64,000 nucleotides of DNA from Aeromonas enteropelogenes. GTDB taxonomy: Bacteria > Pseudomonadota > Gammaproteobacteria > Enterobacterales > Aeromonadaceae. Shown in pieces: positions 43,945 to 52,511 of this stretch (within the stretch, counting starts at the first letter, position 1; every line of letters starts with the position of its first letter). The notes under the pieces are model-generated. The model was not told the DNA's origin. It did not search any database and worked only from the letters and a program-made list of their open reading frames with translations. The position numbers and the translations under genes were made by a program. Where the stretch lies: NCBI RefSeq assembly GCF_000819845.1, contig NZ_CDCG01000011.1, forward strand, positions 1 through 64,000. The letters run 5' to 3'.

Positions 43945-44691
43945 TCAGGCCGTGACGCAGTGCAGGGTGAGGCCGCGCGCCGCGAGCGCCGCCCGCATGG
44001 GGGCAGGCAGGGCATCGTCGGTGACCAGCACGCCGATCTCGCCGGGTTTGCCGAGGGGGCTCGGGTGAATGGCGCCAAACTTGCTGCTGTCGGTGATGAC
44101 CACATTGGTTACTCCCTTGGCCAGCACGCTGTTGACCACATCGGCCCGCATCATGTCCCGGCTGGTGAATCCCACCTCAGGGTGAAAGCCATCGACCCCG
44201 ATAAAGGCTTTGGAGAAGTGCACCTGCTCGATGCAAAGGCGGGTCAAAGGGCCCACCACGCTCTCGCTCTGGTGCTGGAACAGGCCGCCGAGCAGCACTA
44301 CCTGGGCCTGGGTGTCTTTGAGCAGATGGGCGATATAGCTGCTGATGGTGATGATGGTGACCCGCTTGTGCAGGGCCAGGTGGCGGGCCAGCAGGGCGTT
44401 GGCGCTGCCCCCCTCGATAAAGACCGTCTCGCCATCTTCCACCAGCTGGGCCGCCCGCTCGGCGAGGCGCTCTTTGAGCAGGTAGTTGATGTTCATCCGG
44501 GCGTCCGGGTCATCGCTTTCCAGCGCCATGGCCGAGCCATGCACCCGTTTGAGCAGACCCTGTTTTTCCAAGGCGGTGAGATCGTTGCGCACCGTGACTT
44601 CCGATACGCCGGTATGTTGCGCCAGCTCGGCGACGCTCATCTTGCGGGCCTGATGGACCAGGGTGAGGATCTGTTGGTGGCGTGGGTTCAT
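43945..44691 (-). CDS. DeoR-family transcriptional regulator
   Basis: 248 residues. N-terminal HTH (RHQQILTLVHQARKMSVAELA, GVSEVTVRNDLTALEKQGLL, RVHGSA) and a C-terminal sugar-phosphate sensor domain of the DeoR type (GGSANALLARHLA, VVLLGGLFQHQSESVVGPL, FIGVDGFHPEVGFTS, ITDSSKFG). ATG 44691 puts the HTH at the usual distance; ATG 44703 adds four residues. Neither has a strong ribosome-binding site. It lies 228 bases downstream of the glycyl radical enzyme on the same strand and probably controls that locus through the palindrome at 48324-48337 (inference). Effector likely a sugar phosphate. Confidence 0.85.
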   Translation of the reverse strand: MNPRHQQILTLVHQARKMSVAELAQHTGVSEVTVRNDLTALEKQGLLKRVHGSAMALESDDPDARMNINYLLKERLAERAAQLVEDGETVFIEGGSANALLARHLALHKRVTIITISSYIAHLLKDTQAQVVLLGGLFQHQSESVVGPLTRLCIEQVHFSKAFIGVDGFHPEVGFTSRDMMRADVVNSVLAKGVTNVVITDSSKFGAIHPSPLGKPGEIGVLVTDDALPAPMRAALAARGLTLHCVTA

Positions 44692-44882
44692 GGGGGCTCG
44701 CATACAAGAGTCGGTGATGGCAGGAGCGCTTGGCGCCTGCCGCTAACATGGGTCCGGCCTCATCGATGTGCCTTGAAGCAGCGACATATGAGCCAGGCGG
44801 GCAATCATAACATCTTGCCCTCTGTCCGTGGAGCCGGGATGGCCAGGACAGGGGTATGGTACAGGTGGCGTGCTCCTCTGCC

Positions 44883-44915
44883 AAAAAAGGCGGGAGGGCA
44901 TGGACCCTCCCGTCC
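44883..44915 (-). terminator. Terminator of the glycyl radical enzyme operon
   Basis: Leftward: GGACGGGAGGGTCCATGCCCTCCCG-type stem followed by CCTTTTTTGG, starting within five bases of the enzyme's stop codon. Confidence 0.85.
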
Positions 44916-44919
44916 ATTG

Positions 44920-47352
44920 TCAGAGGCTGTGTTCGGTGCGGGCGATGATGTCGTCTTGGGCATCCGGAGAGAGGGCCGTAAAGAAGGCCGAGTAACCGGC
45001 CACTCGCACCACCAGATCCCGGTATTGATCCGGGTTGGCCTTGGCCGCCAGCAGAGTCTCCCGCGAGACGATGTTGTACTGCACGTGCCACCCCTTGTGC
45101 ACCTCGAAGAAGGTGCGCAGCAGGCTCATCAGCTTGGCCTTGTCCCGTTCGTTCTCAAGGCTCGCCGGGCTCAGCTTCTGGTTGAGCAGCACGCCGCCGA
45201 GGATGGCCTGGGTGGGCAGCTTGCCGATGGAGTTGAACACCGCCGTTGGCCCCAGGCGATCCGAACCCGACGCGGGGCTTGCCCCCTCCGCCAGCGGGGT
45301 GCGGGCATGACGGCCATCTGGGGTAGCCATGGTGGCCGCGCCAAAGGGGACGTTGGCCGAGATGGAAGAGGTGCCGGCATAGTAGGTGCCGCCGATGGGA
45401 CCGCGGCCGAAGCGGGTGTTGTGCAACCCCTTGAGCTCGTCGATGTAGCTCTGGTAGGCCGCAACCAGCAGCAGATCCACCTCGTCCAGATCGTTGCCGT
45501 ATTTGGGGGCCGCGTTGGTGAGGCGCTGGCGCAGCTGCTCGCCGGCGAGCCCCGCAAAGTCCTGTTCCAGCGCATCGGCCAGCTCGCGTTGATCCACCAT
45601 GCCCTGTTCGAACACCAGTTTCTTCAGCGCCGCCAGGCTGTTGCCCAGATTCGCGATCCCCACTTGCAGGCCGGAGACCCAGTCATAGATGGCGCCTCCC
45701 TCCTTGATGGTTTTGCCGCGCTCGATGCAGTCGTCCACCAGGGTGCTGCAGAGGATGTCGTGAGCTTGCGCTTCCAGCACGCTGTCGACCACGCAGTCGA
45801 TCTCGATGGACTTGCGGGTGAAATAGCGTACCTGCTCGTCCCAGCGGGCCATCACCTCGTCAAAGTTGCTGAATGATCCTTCCCGCAGCGACTGCGACTG
45901 GGGCAGGAAGATCTTGCCCGTGGTGGCATCGCGGCCGCCATCCAGCGCCGCCAGCAGGATGCGGGCGAAGTTGATGAAGCTCATGCCGGTGCAGCGATAG
46001 CCCCATTTGCCGGGCACTGCGGTCTCGATGCAGCCGATGGCGGCGTAGTTGTGGGCATCCTCCACGCTCACGCCGAGCTTGATGAATTCGGGGATCACCA
46101 CCTCGTCGTTGTTGAAGGCGGGCATGCCAAAGCCGCAGCGGATCACCTGGATGCAGGCATCGAGGAAATCTTCGCTCATGCCGGCATGGTAGCGCACCGA
46201 GAGGTTGGGCTGGGTGGAACGCAGCTGGCCGCAGGATTCGAGGATGGCGTAGGAGAGGCCGTTGACCGCGTCATGAGCCTGACCATCCTGCCAGACCTGG
46301 CCGCCAATCGTCACGTTTTGATAGAGCGGGCTGCCGGCGGAAGCTTTGGAGTGGGTGCCGGAGCGGATCTTGTTCACCTCCAGCAGTTTCAGCCAGCAGC
46401 CCTGCAGCAGCTCGATGGCGTGCTCGCGCGGCAGGGATTCTGACAGCTCCACTTCGCGGCGATACCAGGGGTAGAGGTACTGGTCCATCCGGCCAAAGGA
46501 GACCGAGTGGCCGTTGGATTCAATCTGCAGGATGAGCTGGATGAAGTAACACAGCTGCAGCGCCTGCCAGAAGGTCTCGGGAGGCTGGTGGGCGATATGG
46601 GCGCAGTTGAGCGATATGCTCTGCAGCTCGTCACGGCGCTCGGCGCACAATTCCTGCTCCGCCATGCCGCGAGCTAGGGTCGCGTAGCGCTCGATGTGGT
46701 TGCTCACTGCATCGAGGGTGATGGCAACGGCCTGCAAAAACTGCTCGCGCTGCAGATCCGCCCAGTCAGCCAGATCCAGCCGGCCGCGTCGCTCGGCCAC
46801 CTTGACCTTGAACCCATCAAGCCCCAGGGTGAGCAGCTCCTCGTAGTTGACCGCGAGGTGGGCATCTCCCGAAGTCATGTTGCCCTCGGCCTTGATGATG
46901 CCGCTCTCCAGCAGCGCTTTTTGCTCGTCAGTAAAGAGGCCGTAGCAGCGATCCTGTACCGTCTGGCCGCGCCAGAAGGGAGTGAGGGCGTGGATAGCCT
47001 CCTTGTCCTCTTCGCTCACCGCAAAGCCGGCACCTGGCCTGTCTGCCAGCTCGTCGATCTCCTTCTCAATCCAGCTGACCGTGTACTCGGGAAAGAGCGG
47101 CGCGGCGCGCACCTGGCTTGCCTGGTTGCCGACGATGAGCTCGTCGTGCCTGATCCAGATGGTGCGCTCCTTGAGGTGGTGGGCCAACGCCAGGGCGCGG
47201 CGCACCGGTAGCGGGCGGGCGAGATGGGCCTGGTAGGCTTGTGTGTAGTGGCGGGCCCGCTCGGTGCAGACCGGCGGCTGGACTATGTGGATCAGGCTCT
47301 CCTTGTGGGCGCGGATCCGCGGGGTGAGGGTGGTGAGGTCGAGCTGGGTCAT
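44920..47352 (-). CDS. Glycyl radical enzyme, YbiW/PflD-type
   Basis: 810 residues, the size of E. coli YbiW (810). The radical-bearing Gly786 sits in RVAGYSA near the C-terminus, and the active-site Cys441 in IGCIETAVPGKWGY, with the acid Glu443 two residues later, the set used by carbon-oxygen-lyase type glycyl radical enzymes rather than pyruvate formate-lyase. An oxygen-sensitive anaerobic enzyme needing the activase encoded upstream. The partner aldolase FSA across the divergent promoter suggests a sugar-phosphate substrate; from memory, recent work proposes 1,5-anhydroglucitol-6-phosphate lyase activity for YbiW, which fits but is unproven here. AGGA nine bases before the ATG. Confidence 0.9.
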   Translation of the reverse strand: MTQLDLTTLTPRIRAHKESLIHIVQPPVCTERARHYTQAYQAHLARPLPVRRALALAHHLKERTIWIRHDELIVGNQASQVRAAPLFPEYTVSWIEKEIDELADRPGAGFAVSEEDKEAIHALTPFWRGQTVQDRCYGLFTDEQKALLESGIIKAEGNMTSGDAHLAVNYEELLTLGLDGFKVKVAERRGRLDLADWADLQREQFLQAVAITLDAVSNHIERYATLARGMAEQELCAERRDELQSISLNCAHIAHQPPETFWQALQLCYFIQLILQIESNGHSVSFGRMDQYLYPWYRREVELSESLPREHAIELLQGCWLKLLEVNKIRSGTHSKASAGSPLYQNVTIGGQVWQDGQAHDAVNGLSYAILESCGQLRSTQPNLSVRYHAGMSEDFLDACIQVIRCGFGMPAFNNDEVVIPEFIKLGVSVEDAHNYAAIGCIETAVPGKWGYRCTGMSFINFARILLAALDGGRDATTGKIFLPQSQSLREGSFSNFDEVMARWDEQVRYFTRKSIEIDCVVDSVLEAQAHDILCSTLVDDCIERGKTIKEGGAIYDWVSGLQVGIANLGNSLAALKKLVFEQGMVDQRELADALEQDFAGLAGEQLRQRLTNAAPKYGNDLDEVDLLLVAAYQSYIDELKGLHNTRFGRGPIGGTYYAGTSSISANVPFGAATMATPDGRHARTPLAEGASPASGSDRLGPTAVFNSIGKLPTQAILGGVLLNQKLSPASLENERDKAKLMSLLRTFFEVHKGWHVQYNIVSRETLLAAKANPDQYRDLVVRVAGYSAFFTALSPDAQDDIIARTEHSL

Positions 47353-47397
47353 GATCTTATCCTCTGGTGGGTCTGTGTCTGCGTCATGGTGGTGTGC

Positions 47398-48294
47398 CTA
47401 TCCCCGGGTGATGGGGGTCAGCCCCCGTTGCCGGGCGCAATCATGGGCAAAGGCGAGCAACTCGGGGGCATCAAGGGGTTGGCTGGGGGCCTGATAGGGC
47501 TGATCCAGCAGGGCATATTTGCCCATTCCCAAGGTGTGGTAGGGGAGAAAGTGGATCTCCTGCACGTTGCCAAGGCTCGCGGCGGTGGCGACGATGGCCG
47601 CGATGCTGGCCTCGTCGGCGTTGAAACCTGGAACAAGCGGTACCCGGATCTGCATGGGAATACCAGTCTTGGCGAGGCGTTTGAGGTTGTCTTGGACCCG
47701 CGCCACCTTGCCGCGGGTCCACTCGAAGAAACGCGCCTGGTCGACGTGTTTGAGGTCGGCCAGCACCAGATCCAGGTGGGGGAGGCTCGGCTCAATCTGG
47801 TGCCAGGGTACGTGCAGGCAGGTTTCCACCGCGGTATGCAATCCCTCCTGTTTGCAGCGGGCCAGCAGGGTGGCTGCGAAGTCGGGCTGCATAAAGGGCT
47901 CGCCACCGGAGAGGGTGACGCCACCGCCGCTGCGCTCGAAGAAGGGGCGATCCCGCAAGATGGTAGCCATGAGGCTCTCCAGGCTCTCTTCCCGGCCGCA
48001 CACCTGCAGCGCCTCGCTCGGGCAGAGATCGCGCAGTCGTTCTACGTCCTGCTTAGCGAGGGCGGCACGATCCAGCTGAATGCCCCGGGTGTCACGCAAG
48101 ATTGCCGGACAGGCCTGGCTGCAGAGCTGGCATCCCTCGATGCATTGGCGCCGGTCGAGTAGGATGTCCGGTCTGGGAGAGCGGCTTTCCGGGTTTTGAC
48201 ACCAGCGACAGGCCAGGGAACACCCCTTGAGAAACACCAGGGTGCGAATGCCGGGGCCATCGTGAGTCGAGTAACGTTGCAGGTCGAAAATCAT
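47398..48294 (-). CDS. Glycyl radical enzyme activase, YbiY-type (radical SAM)
   Basis: 298 residues. The radical-SAM cluster motif is Cys25-x3-Cys29-x2-Cys32 ([13 protein letters not shown]), followed by a ferredoxin-like insert with cysteines in [15 protein letters not shown], as in YbiY/PflC activases. [14 protein letters not shown] and [15 protein letters not shown] complete the signature. It abstracts a hydrogen from the glycine of the downstream enzyme. AGGAGG lies just ahead of the ATG. First gene of the leftward operon; the leader predicted from a possible -10 is very short, about 13 bases. Confidence 0.93.
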   Translation of the reverse strand: MIFDLQRYSTHDGPGIRTLVFLKGCSLACRWCQNPESRSPRPDILLDRRQCIEGCQLCSQACPAILRDTRGIQLDRAALAKQDVERLRDLCPSEALQVCGREESLESLMATILRDRPFFERSGGGVTLSGGEPFMQPDFAATLLARCKQEGLHTAVETCLHVPWHQIEPSLPHLDLVLADLKHVDQARFFEWTRGKVARVQDNLKRLAKTGIPMQIRVPLVPGFNADEASIAAIVATAASLGNVQEIHFLPYHTLGMGKYALLDQPYQAPSQPLDAPELLAFAHDCARQRGLTPITRG

Positions 48295-48323
48295 ACCGCC
48301 TCCTTTTGTTTTTATTTTATTTG

Positions 48324-48337
48324 CTTTCGTTCGAAAG
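48324..48337. promoter_or_regulatory. Palindrome CTTTCGTTCGAAAG, candidate DeoR-type operator
   Basis: Perfect inverted repeat with hexamer arms CTTTCG/CGAAAG and a two-base centre. DeoR-family operators often have CGAAA/TTTCG arms, and the regulator encoded nearby is of that family. It overlaps the predicted -35 zone of the activase promoter, a good place for repression. Confidence 0.6.
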
Positions 48338-48342
48338 TTGAT

Positions 48343-48356
48343 TTGATTTTGATCAA
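48343..48356. promoter_or_regulatory. FNR box between activase and FSA genes
   Basis: TTGATTTTGATCAA is a perfect match to TTGAT-N4-ATCAA. Its centre is about 42 bases from the start predicted for fsa (-10 TAAAAT at 48380-48385) and about 42 bases from that predicted for the activase (-10 TAAAAT at 48314-48319, minus strand). That is the class-II activator distance on both sides, so one FNR site may switch on both transcripts without oxygen. Confidence 0.75.
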
Positions 48357-48423
48357 GAGTTTTGTGGATGTTTTATCGCTAAAATGACGGCAGATTGAAC
48401 ACCCCAACCTAAAGGAGTCAGAG

Positions 48424-49077
48424 ATGGAGTTGTATCTCGATACTGCCGATGTGGCCGCGGTGCGCCGCTGGTCACGGATCCTGCCGCTGGCTGGCGTCAC
48501 CACCAATCCTTCCATCACCGCTGCTGGTGGTATGCCGCTGCCCGAGTTGCTGCCCGCTCTGCGCGAGGTGCTGGGGCCCAAGGGGCGACTGTTTGCCCAG
48601 GTGATGGCCAAGAGCGAGACCGAGATGGTGCGCGAGGCGTTTGCGCTGCGGGAGCTGGATCGGGATCTGGTGGTCAAGATCCCGGTTTGCGAAGAGGGGG
48701 TGGCAGCCATCAAGACCCTGACAGCCAATGGGGTACCGACCCTGGGGACTGCCGTCTATACCCCGCTGCAGGGTTGGCTGGCGGCGGTGGCCGGGGCCGA
48801 GTACGTGGCGCCCTATGTCAACCGGCTGGATGCCCAGGGGGGCGATGGCATCGCCACCGTGCAGGAGCTGCAGCAACTGCTGGCGCTGCACGCACCCAAG
48901 AGCAAGGTGCTGGCGGCTTCCTTCCGCACCCCGCGCCAGGCCCTCGACTGCCTGCTGGCGGGTTGCCAGTCCATCACTCTGCCGCTCGATGTGGCGGAAC
49001 AACTGCTGAGAGTGCCAGCGGTGGATGCGGCGCTGGTCAAATTTGATCAGGATTGGCAGCGCGCCTTCGGCCGCTGA
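48424..49077 (+). CDS. fsaA: Fructose-6-phosphate aldolase (FSA)
   Basis: 217 residues (E. coli FSA 220), transaldolase-like. [13 protein letters not shown] opening, GVTTNPSI, Schiff-base Lys85 in [40 protein letters not shown]. Cleaves fructose-6-phosphate or 1-deoxy analogues into dihydroxyacetone or hydroxyacetone plus glyceraldehyde-3-phosphate. Divergent from the YbiY/YbiW-type genes, as in E. coli where ybiWY and fsaA are neighbours, with a shared FNR site. Which of fsaA/fsaB it is cannot be settled; the symbol follows the ybiWY linkage. Confidence 0.93.
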   Translation: MELYLDTADVAAVRRWSRILPLAGVTTNPSITAAGGMPLPELLPALREVLGPKGRLFAQVMAKSETEMVREAFALRELDRDLVVKIPVCEEGVAAIKTLTANGVPTLGTAVYTPLQGWLAAVAGAEYVAPYVNRLDAQGGDGIATVQELQQLLALHAPKSKVLAASFRTPRQALDCLLAGCQSITLPLDVAEQLLRVPAVDAALVKFDQDWQRAFGR

Positions 49078-49179
49078 ATCGAAAAGGAGTGACGGGGGAG
49101 GGTACGTGTCGCCGGCCGACTAGACTGGAAGAAGGTGGCCAATCTGGATGGCCACCATCGGGTTTGTCGGAGGTATACC

Positions 49180-49359
49180 ATGAGCGATCATCTGCTTCTC
49201 CCCCATGGCGAGGATTTGCGCCGGGCGGTACGCTGGCTCAGCGAGCATCACGAATACGATATCGCCGCGATTGAAGAGGTCAGCTTGCGCTTTGATCTCT
49301 CGCCGCTGGATGAGGAGTTTCTGGTCCAGCACTGGCTCGGCAGCCAGCGCCAGTCCTGA
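49180..49359 (+). CDS. Small conserved hypothetical protein
   Basis: 59 residues. The pattern LRRAVRWLSEH, IAAIEEVSLRFDLSPLDEEFLV recalls a small conserved gammaproteobacterial family, without known function. ATG 49180 follows GGAGG by six bases, a good ribosome-binding site, and fits the short length; the longer frame from 49135 lacks one. No signal peptide. Confidence 0.6.
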   Translation: MSDHLLLPHGEDLRRAVRWLSEHHEYDIAAIEEVSLRFDLSPLDEEFLVQHWLGSQRQS

Positions 49360-49374
49360 CAAGCCGGGGGAACG

Positions 49375-50574
49375 TCAGAAGAAGTTGGCGAGGTTGATGC
49401 CGTACTCTTTCGGATCGACTGTGCTTTCGATGCTCTCCTGCACGTTGCTTTTGGCCAGATCCAGCCACTGTACCTCGAGGTAGTGACGCTGGGTGGCATG
49501 ATAGATCACCTTGACCACCGGCTTGAGCGGCTGCTGTTCGTTGCGCTGCATCACGATGGCCAGCCGCTGGTTCGAGAGCATGACCAGGGTACCCACCGGA
49601 TAGACCCCCATGCATTTGATGAACTTGGTGACCAGCTCGGCATCAAAGTGCTGGTTGATCCCCTTGAGCAGGATGCGAAACGCCTGGGTCGGCTGCATGC
49701 CGGTTTTATAAACCCGATCAGCGGTAATGGCATCGTACACATCGACGATGCAGCTCATGCGGGTATGGAGGGAGAGTTGATCTCCCTTCAGCTTGCGGGG
49801 ATAGCCGCTGCCATCGAGCCGCTCATGGTGATTGGCGGCCACCTCCAGCATGGTGGCCGTGATGCCCTTGGTATTTTTCAGGATGCCGTAGCTGTGCACC
49901 ACGTGCTGGCGCATGATGGCGAACTCTTCGTCGGTCAATTTCCCCGGTTTGTGCAGCACCTCGTCCGGGGTCATGATCTTGCCCACGTCGTGCAGCAGCC
50001 CCCCCAGGGTCAACTCCTTCAAAACGCTGCGCTCCAGCCCCAGATAGCGGCCGAAGTTGGCCAGCAGGATGGCCACGTTCATGGAGTGTTCCATCAGGTA
50101 GGCATCCTTGGCCCGGATGCGAGCCAGGCAGAGCATGGCATCACCGTGAGTGAACATGGTGTCTACCATCTCCTCGGCCACTTCGGCGAGGGGGGTGATG
50201 TCGATGGGTTCGCCTGCCTTGAGATGGCGGATGAACTTGCCCTGCAGTTCGCGGGCCTCCTGATAGAGGCGACGGATCTTCAGCTCCCGTCCTTCACCGC
50301 TGCCGCGAAGATGGCGCTCGCCGTGGGCGGTACTGGTGCCGGGATCCGGTGCAGCAAGAGCGTCGCTGTCGGCACTGCCCAGTTTGCTGCGGGCCAGATC
50401 GATACGCACCGTCAGTACCCCCAGCCGGATCAGATGGTCGATTTGGGCCTGGTTGCTCACCAGTCCCATCTGGGCAATCTCCATCCCGCCTGTCTGACTG
50501 GCGATGGCGATGACATACATGCCGGGTTTGAGTTTGTTGACGGGGATGACGGGATAGGATGCTTGAGACTTCAT
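49375..50574 (-). CDS. HD-GYP domain cyclic-di-GMP phosphodiesterase
   Basis: 399 residues, cytoplasmic. N-terminal DUF3391-like domain (residues ~1-140), then HD-GYP domain with LLHDVGK, VVHSYGIL, and the defining HHERLDGSGYP; the late YDAITADRVYKTGM is also typical. All visible metal ligands are present, so c-di-GMP hydrolysis to GMP is expected. Transcribed leftward, no co-transcribed gene. Confidence 0.93.
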   Translation of the reverse strand: MKSQASYPVIPVNKLKPGMYVIAIASQTGGMEIAQMGLVSNQAQIDHLIRLGVLTVRIDLARSKLGSADSDALAAPDPGTSTAHGERHLRGSGEGRELKIRRLYQEARELQGKFIRHLKAGEPIDITPLAEVAEEMVDTMFTHGDAMLCLARIRAKDAYLMEHSMNVAILLANFGRYLGLERSVLKELTLGGLLHDVGKIMTPDEVLHKPGKLTDEEFAIMRQHVVHSYGILKNTKGITATMLEVAANHHERLDGSGYPRKLKGDQLSLHTRMSCIVDVYDAITADRVYKTGMQPTQAFRILLKGINQHFDAELVTKFIKCMGVYPVGTLVMLSNQRLAIVMQRNEQQPLKPVVKVIYHATQRHYLEVQWLDLAKSNVQESIESTVDPKEYGINLANFF

Positions 50575-50740
50575 GGTGCTTCCTGACTTTTATTATTATG
50601 GGGTCGTGCCAATGAACCGCACCGTTGCAGTGTACCATCGGATAATGGCTTCGTCACAATTGCGCGCGCCTTAACTGTGGCGTTGTCGCCCCTGCCCGAT
50701 ATAATGACGCCCCTTTCGTTGTTGGACTCCGAGGTTGTGA

Positions 50741-51433
50741 ATGCGGCTTGATAAATTTATTTGCGATTGTTCCGATTTGACCCGCTCGCTCGCGGGCAAA
50801 CTGATCCGCCAGGGAGAGGTGATGGTGGACGGGATTGTGGTCAAGCAGCCTGCCTTCCACATCAATGAAGAGAGCCAGATTGAGTTCGACGGTGTCACCC
50901 TGACCCTGGATCGGCGCAACCGCTACTTCATGCTGCACAAGCCGGAAGGCTATGTCTGCTCCAACGACGATCCGGATCACCCGACCGTGTTCTTCCTGAT
51001 GGATGAACCCGCCATGGGCAAGCTGCACGTGGTGGGTCGCCTTGACCTCGATACTACAGGCCTGGTGCTGGTGACCGACGATGGTCAATGGTCCCATCGC
51101 ATCACCTCGCCGCGCCACGAGTGTGCCAAGACCTATCACGTCTGGTTGGCCGATCCGGTGAGCCCGGATGCCATCGCGCTGTTTGCCGAAGGGGTGTTGC
51201 TGCGCAGCGAGACCGAGAAAACCCGCCCTGCCCAGCTGGAAATTCTGGGTGAGTGCGAGGCACGTCTGACCATCCACGAAGGCAAGTACCATCAGGTGAA
51301 GCGGATGTTTGCCGCCATCGGCAACAAGGTGGTCGGCTTGCACCGGGAGCGAGTTGGCGGCCTGCAACTGGATGACGACCTGGCTCCCGGTGAATACCGT
51401 GAATTGACCGCCGACGAGATCGCCCTGTTCTGA
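50741..51433 (+). CDS. rsuA: 16S rRNA pseudouridine(516) synthase RsuA
   Basis: 230 residues (E. coli RsuA 231). S4-type N-terminal domain ([21 protein letters not shown]), then [22 protein letters not shown], catalytic Asp102 in [33 protein letters not shown], and [15 protein letters not shown]. Isomerises U516 of 16S rRNA. A TATAAT at 50700-50705 may be its -10. Confidence 0.95.
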   Translation: MRLDKFICDCSDLTRSLAGKLIRQGEVMVDGIVVKQPAFHINEESQIEFDGVTLTLDRRNRYFMLHKPEGYVCSNDDPDHPTVFFLMDEPAMGKLHVVGRLDLDTTGLVLVTDDGQWSHRITSPRHECAKTYHVWLADPVSPDAIALFAEGVLLRSETEKTRPAQLEILGECEARLTIHEGKYHQVKRMFAAIGNKVVGLHRERVGGLQLDDDLAPGEYRELTADEIALF

Positions 51434-51457
51434 TCTCGCCGCGTCAAGTCTCGGGCG

Positions 51458-52354
51458 TCAGAGCGTACTGACGCCCAGCACCAGCGCCGTGCCCAAGGTG
51501 GCCAGCAGGGCGCCGCCCCAGGCAGCCGCAGAGGGGCGTTCCCCCGAGTGCCACCAGAGCAGCGGCAACAGGATGACAGGGGTGGTGGAGGAGAGAATGG
51601 CGACCATGCCGACCTCTCCTTCACGCAATGCCACCAGGATCAAGGTCATCCCGAGGGCCATCGCCAGAAAGCCGTTGACGGCGATCATGCCGAGGATCCG
51701 CGGCGTGACGGGTTTGAGGGGCATGGCCAGGGGCAGGCGCACCAGCCGCAGGGCGCAGTGGGCCAGCAGAGCGCTGCCCATCCTGATCCCGGAGGCACTC
51801 ACGGCGTCCACCTCGCCACTCATCATCACCGGCTTGGCAATGATGGCCCCCACGCTCTGGCAGAGGGCGGCAGTCAGGCCAAGGCCAATGCCCACGGCCA
51901 GGCTGCCGCGGATCTGCTCCCATGCGCTGCTCGAACGTCGCCCGAACAGAATCGCCAGCATCACCCCGCTAAATACCAGCAAGGCCCCCAGCAGTCGCCA
52001 GCCGGTGAGCTGCTCGTTGAACAGCCACAGGCCAAGCAGGGCGGAGAAGAGCGCATGGCAGGAGAACAGCAGACCGCTGCGTCTGGGGCCCAGCCGGTTC
52101 ATGCAGGCGAACAGGGCGGTATCCCCGATGAAGATGCCGACCAGCCCGGAGAGCGCCAGCAAGGGGAGGGTGGAGGTCGACAGCGTCTGCCAGCCACCGG
52201 TGAACAGACTCATGGTGCCGAGCATCAAGGTGACCAGGAACATGCGCCAGCGGCTGTAGGCAAATGCCCCCAGATGGCGGGCCGGTGTGACCGAAATCAG
52301 GGCGGCCACGGCCCACAAACTGGCCGAAGCGAGAGCCAGCCATTCATACCCCAT
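51458..52354 (-). CDS. EamA-family (DMT) transporter
   Basis: 298 residues, about ten hydrophobic segments. N-terminal WLALASASLWAVAALISVTP, second repeat beginning around WEQIRGSLAVGIGLGL with GAIIAKPVM, and LVALREGEVGMVAILSSTTPV, typical of the DMT superfamily. Unrelated in detail to the other EamA gene in the window. Substrate unknown. Convergent with rsuA, divergent from the OppA-like gene. Confidence 0.88.
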   Translation of the reverse strand: MGYEWLALASASLWAVAALISVTPARHLGAFAYSRWRMFLVTLMLGTMSLFTGGWQTLSTSTLPLLALSGLVGIFIGDTALFACMNRLGPRRSGLLFSCHALFSALLGLWLFNEQLTGWRLLGALLVFSGVMLAILFGRRSSSAWEQIRGSLAVGIGLGLTAALCQSVGAIIAKPVMMSGEVDAVSASGIRMGSALLAHCALRLVRLPLAMPLKPVTPRILGMIAVNGFLAMALGMTLILVALREGEVGMVAILSSTTPVILLPLLWWHSGERPSAAAWGGALLATLGTALVLGVSTL

Positions 52355-52511
52355 AAAAAACTCCTGAAAAAATTAACCCGAAAGACTCCATCTCTCGGGC
52401 AAGCCCGATACAATACGGGGCGTTTTCGGGGATAACAAGGGCGGCATCAGGCATTCATCAGGCGCGCCGTCGGCCTTCCCCCCTGCAGGTGGTTTATTCG
52501 AGGTTGTTGTA

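Noticed and set aside
43960..45876. 638-codon plus-strand frame across deoR and the glycyl radical enzyme
   Set aside because: Spans two minus-strand genes with strong family motifs; shadow.
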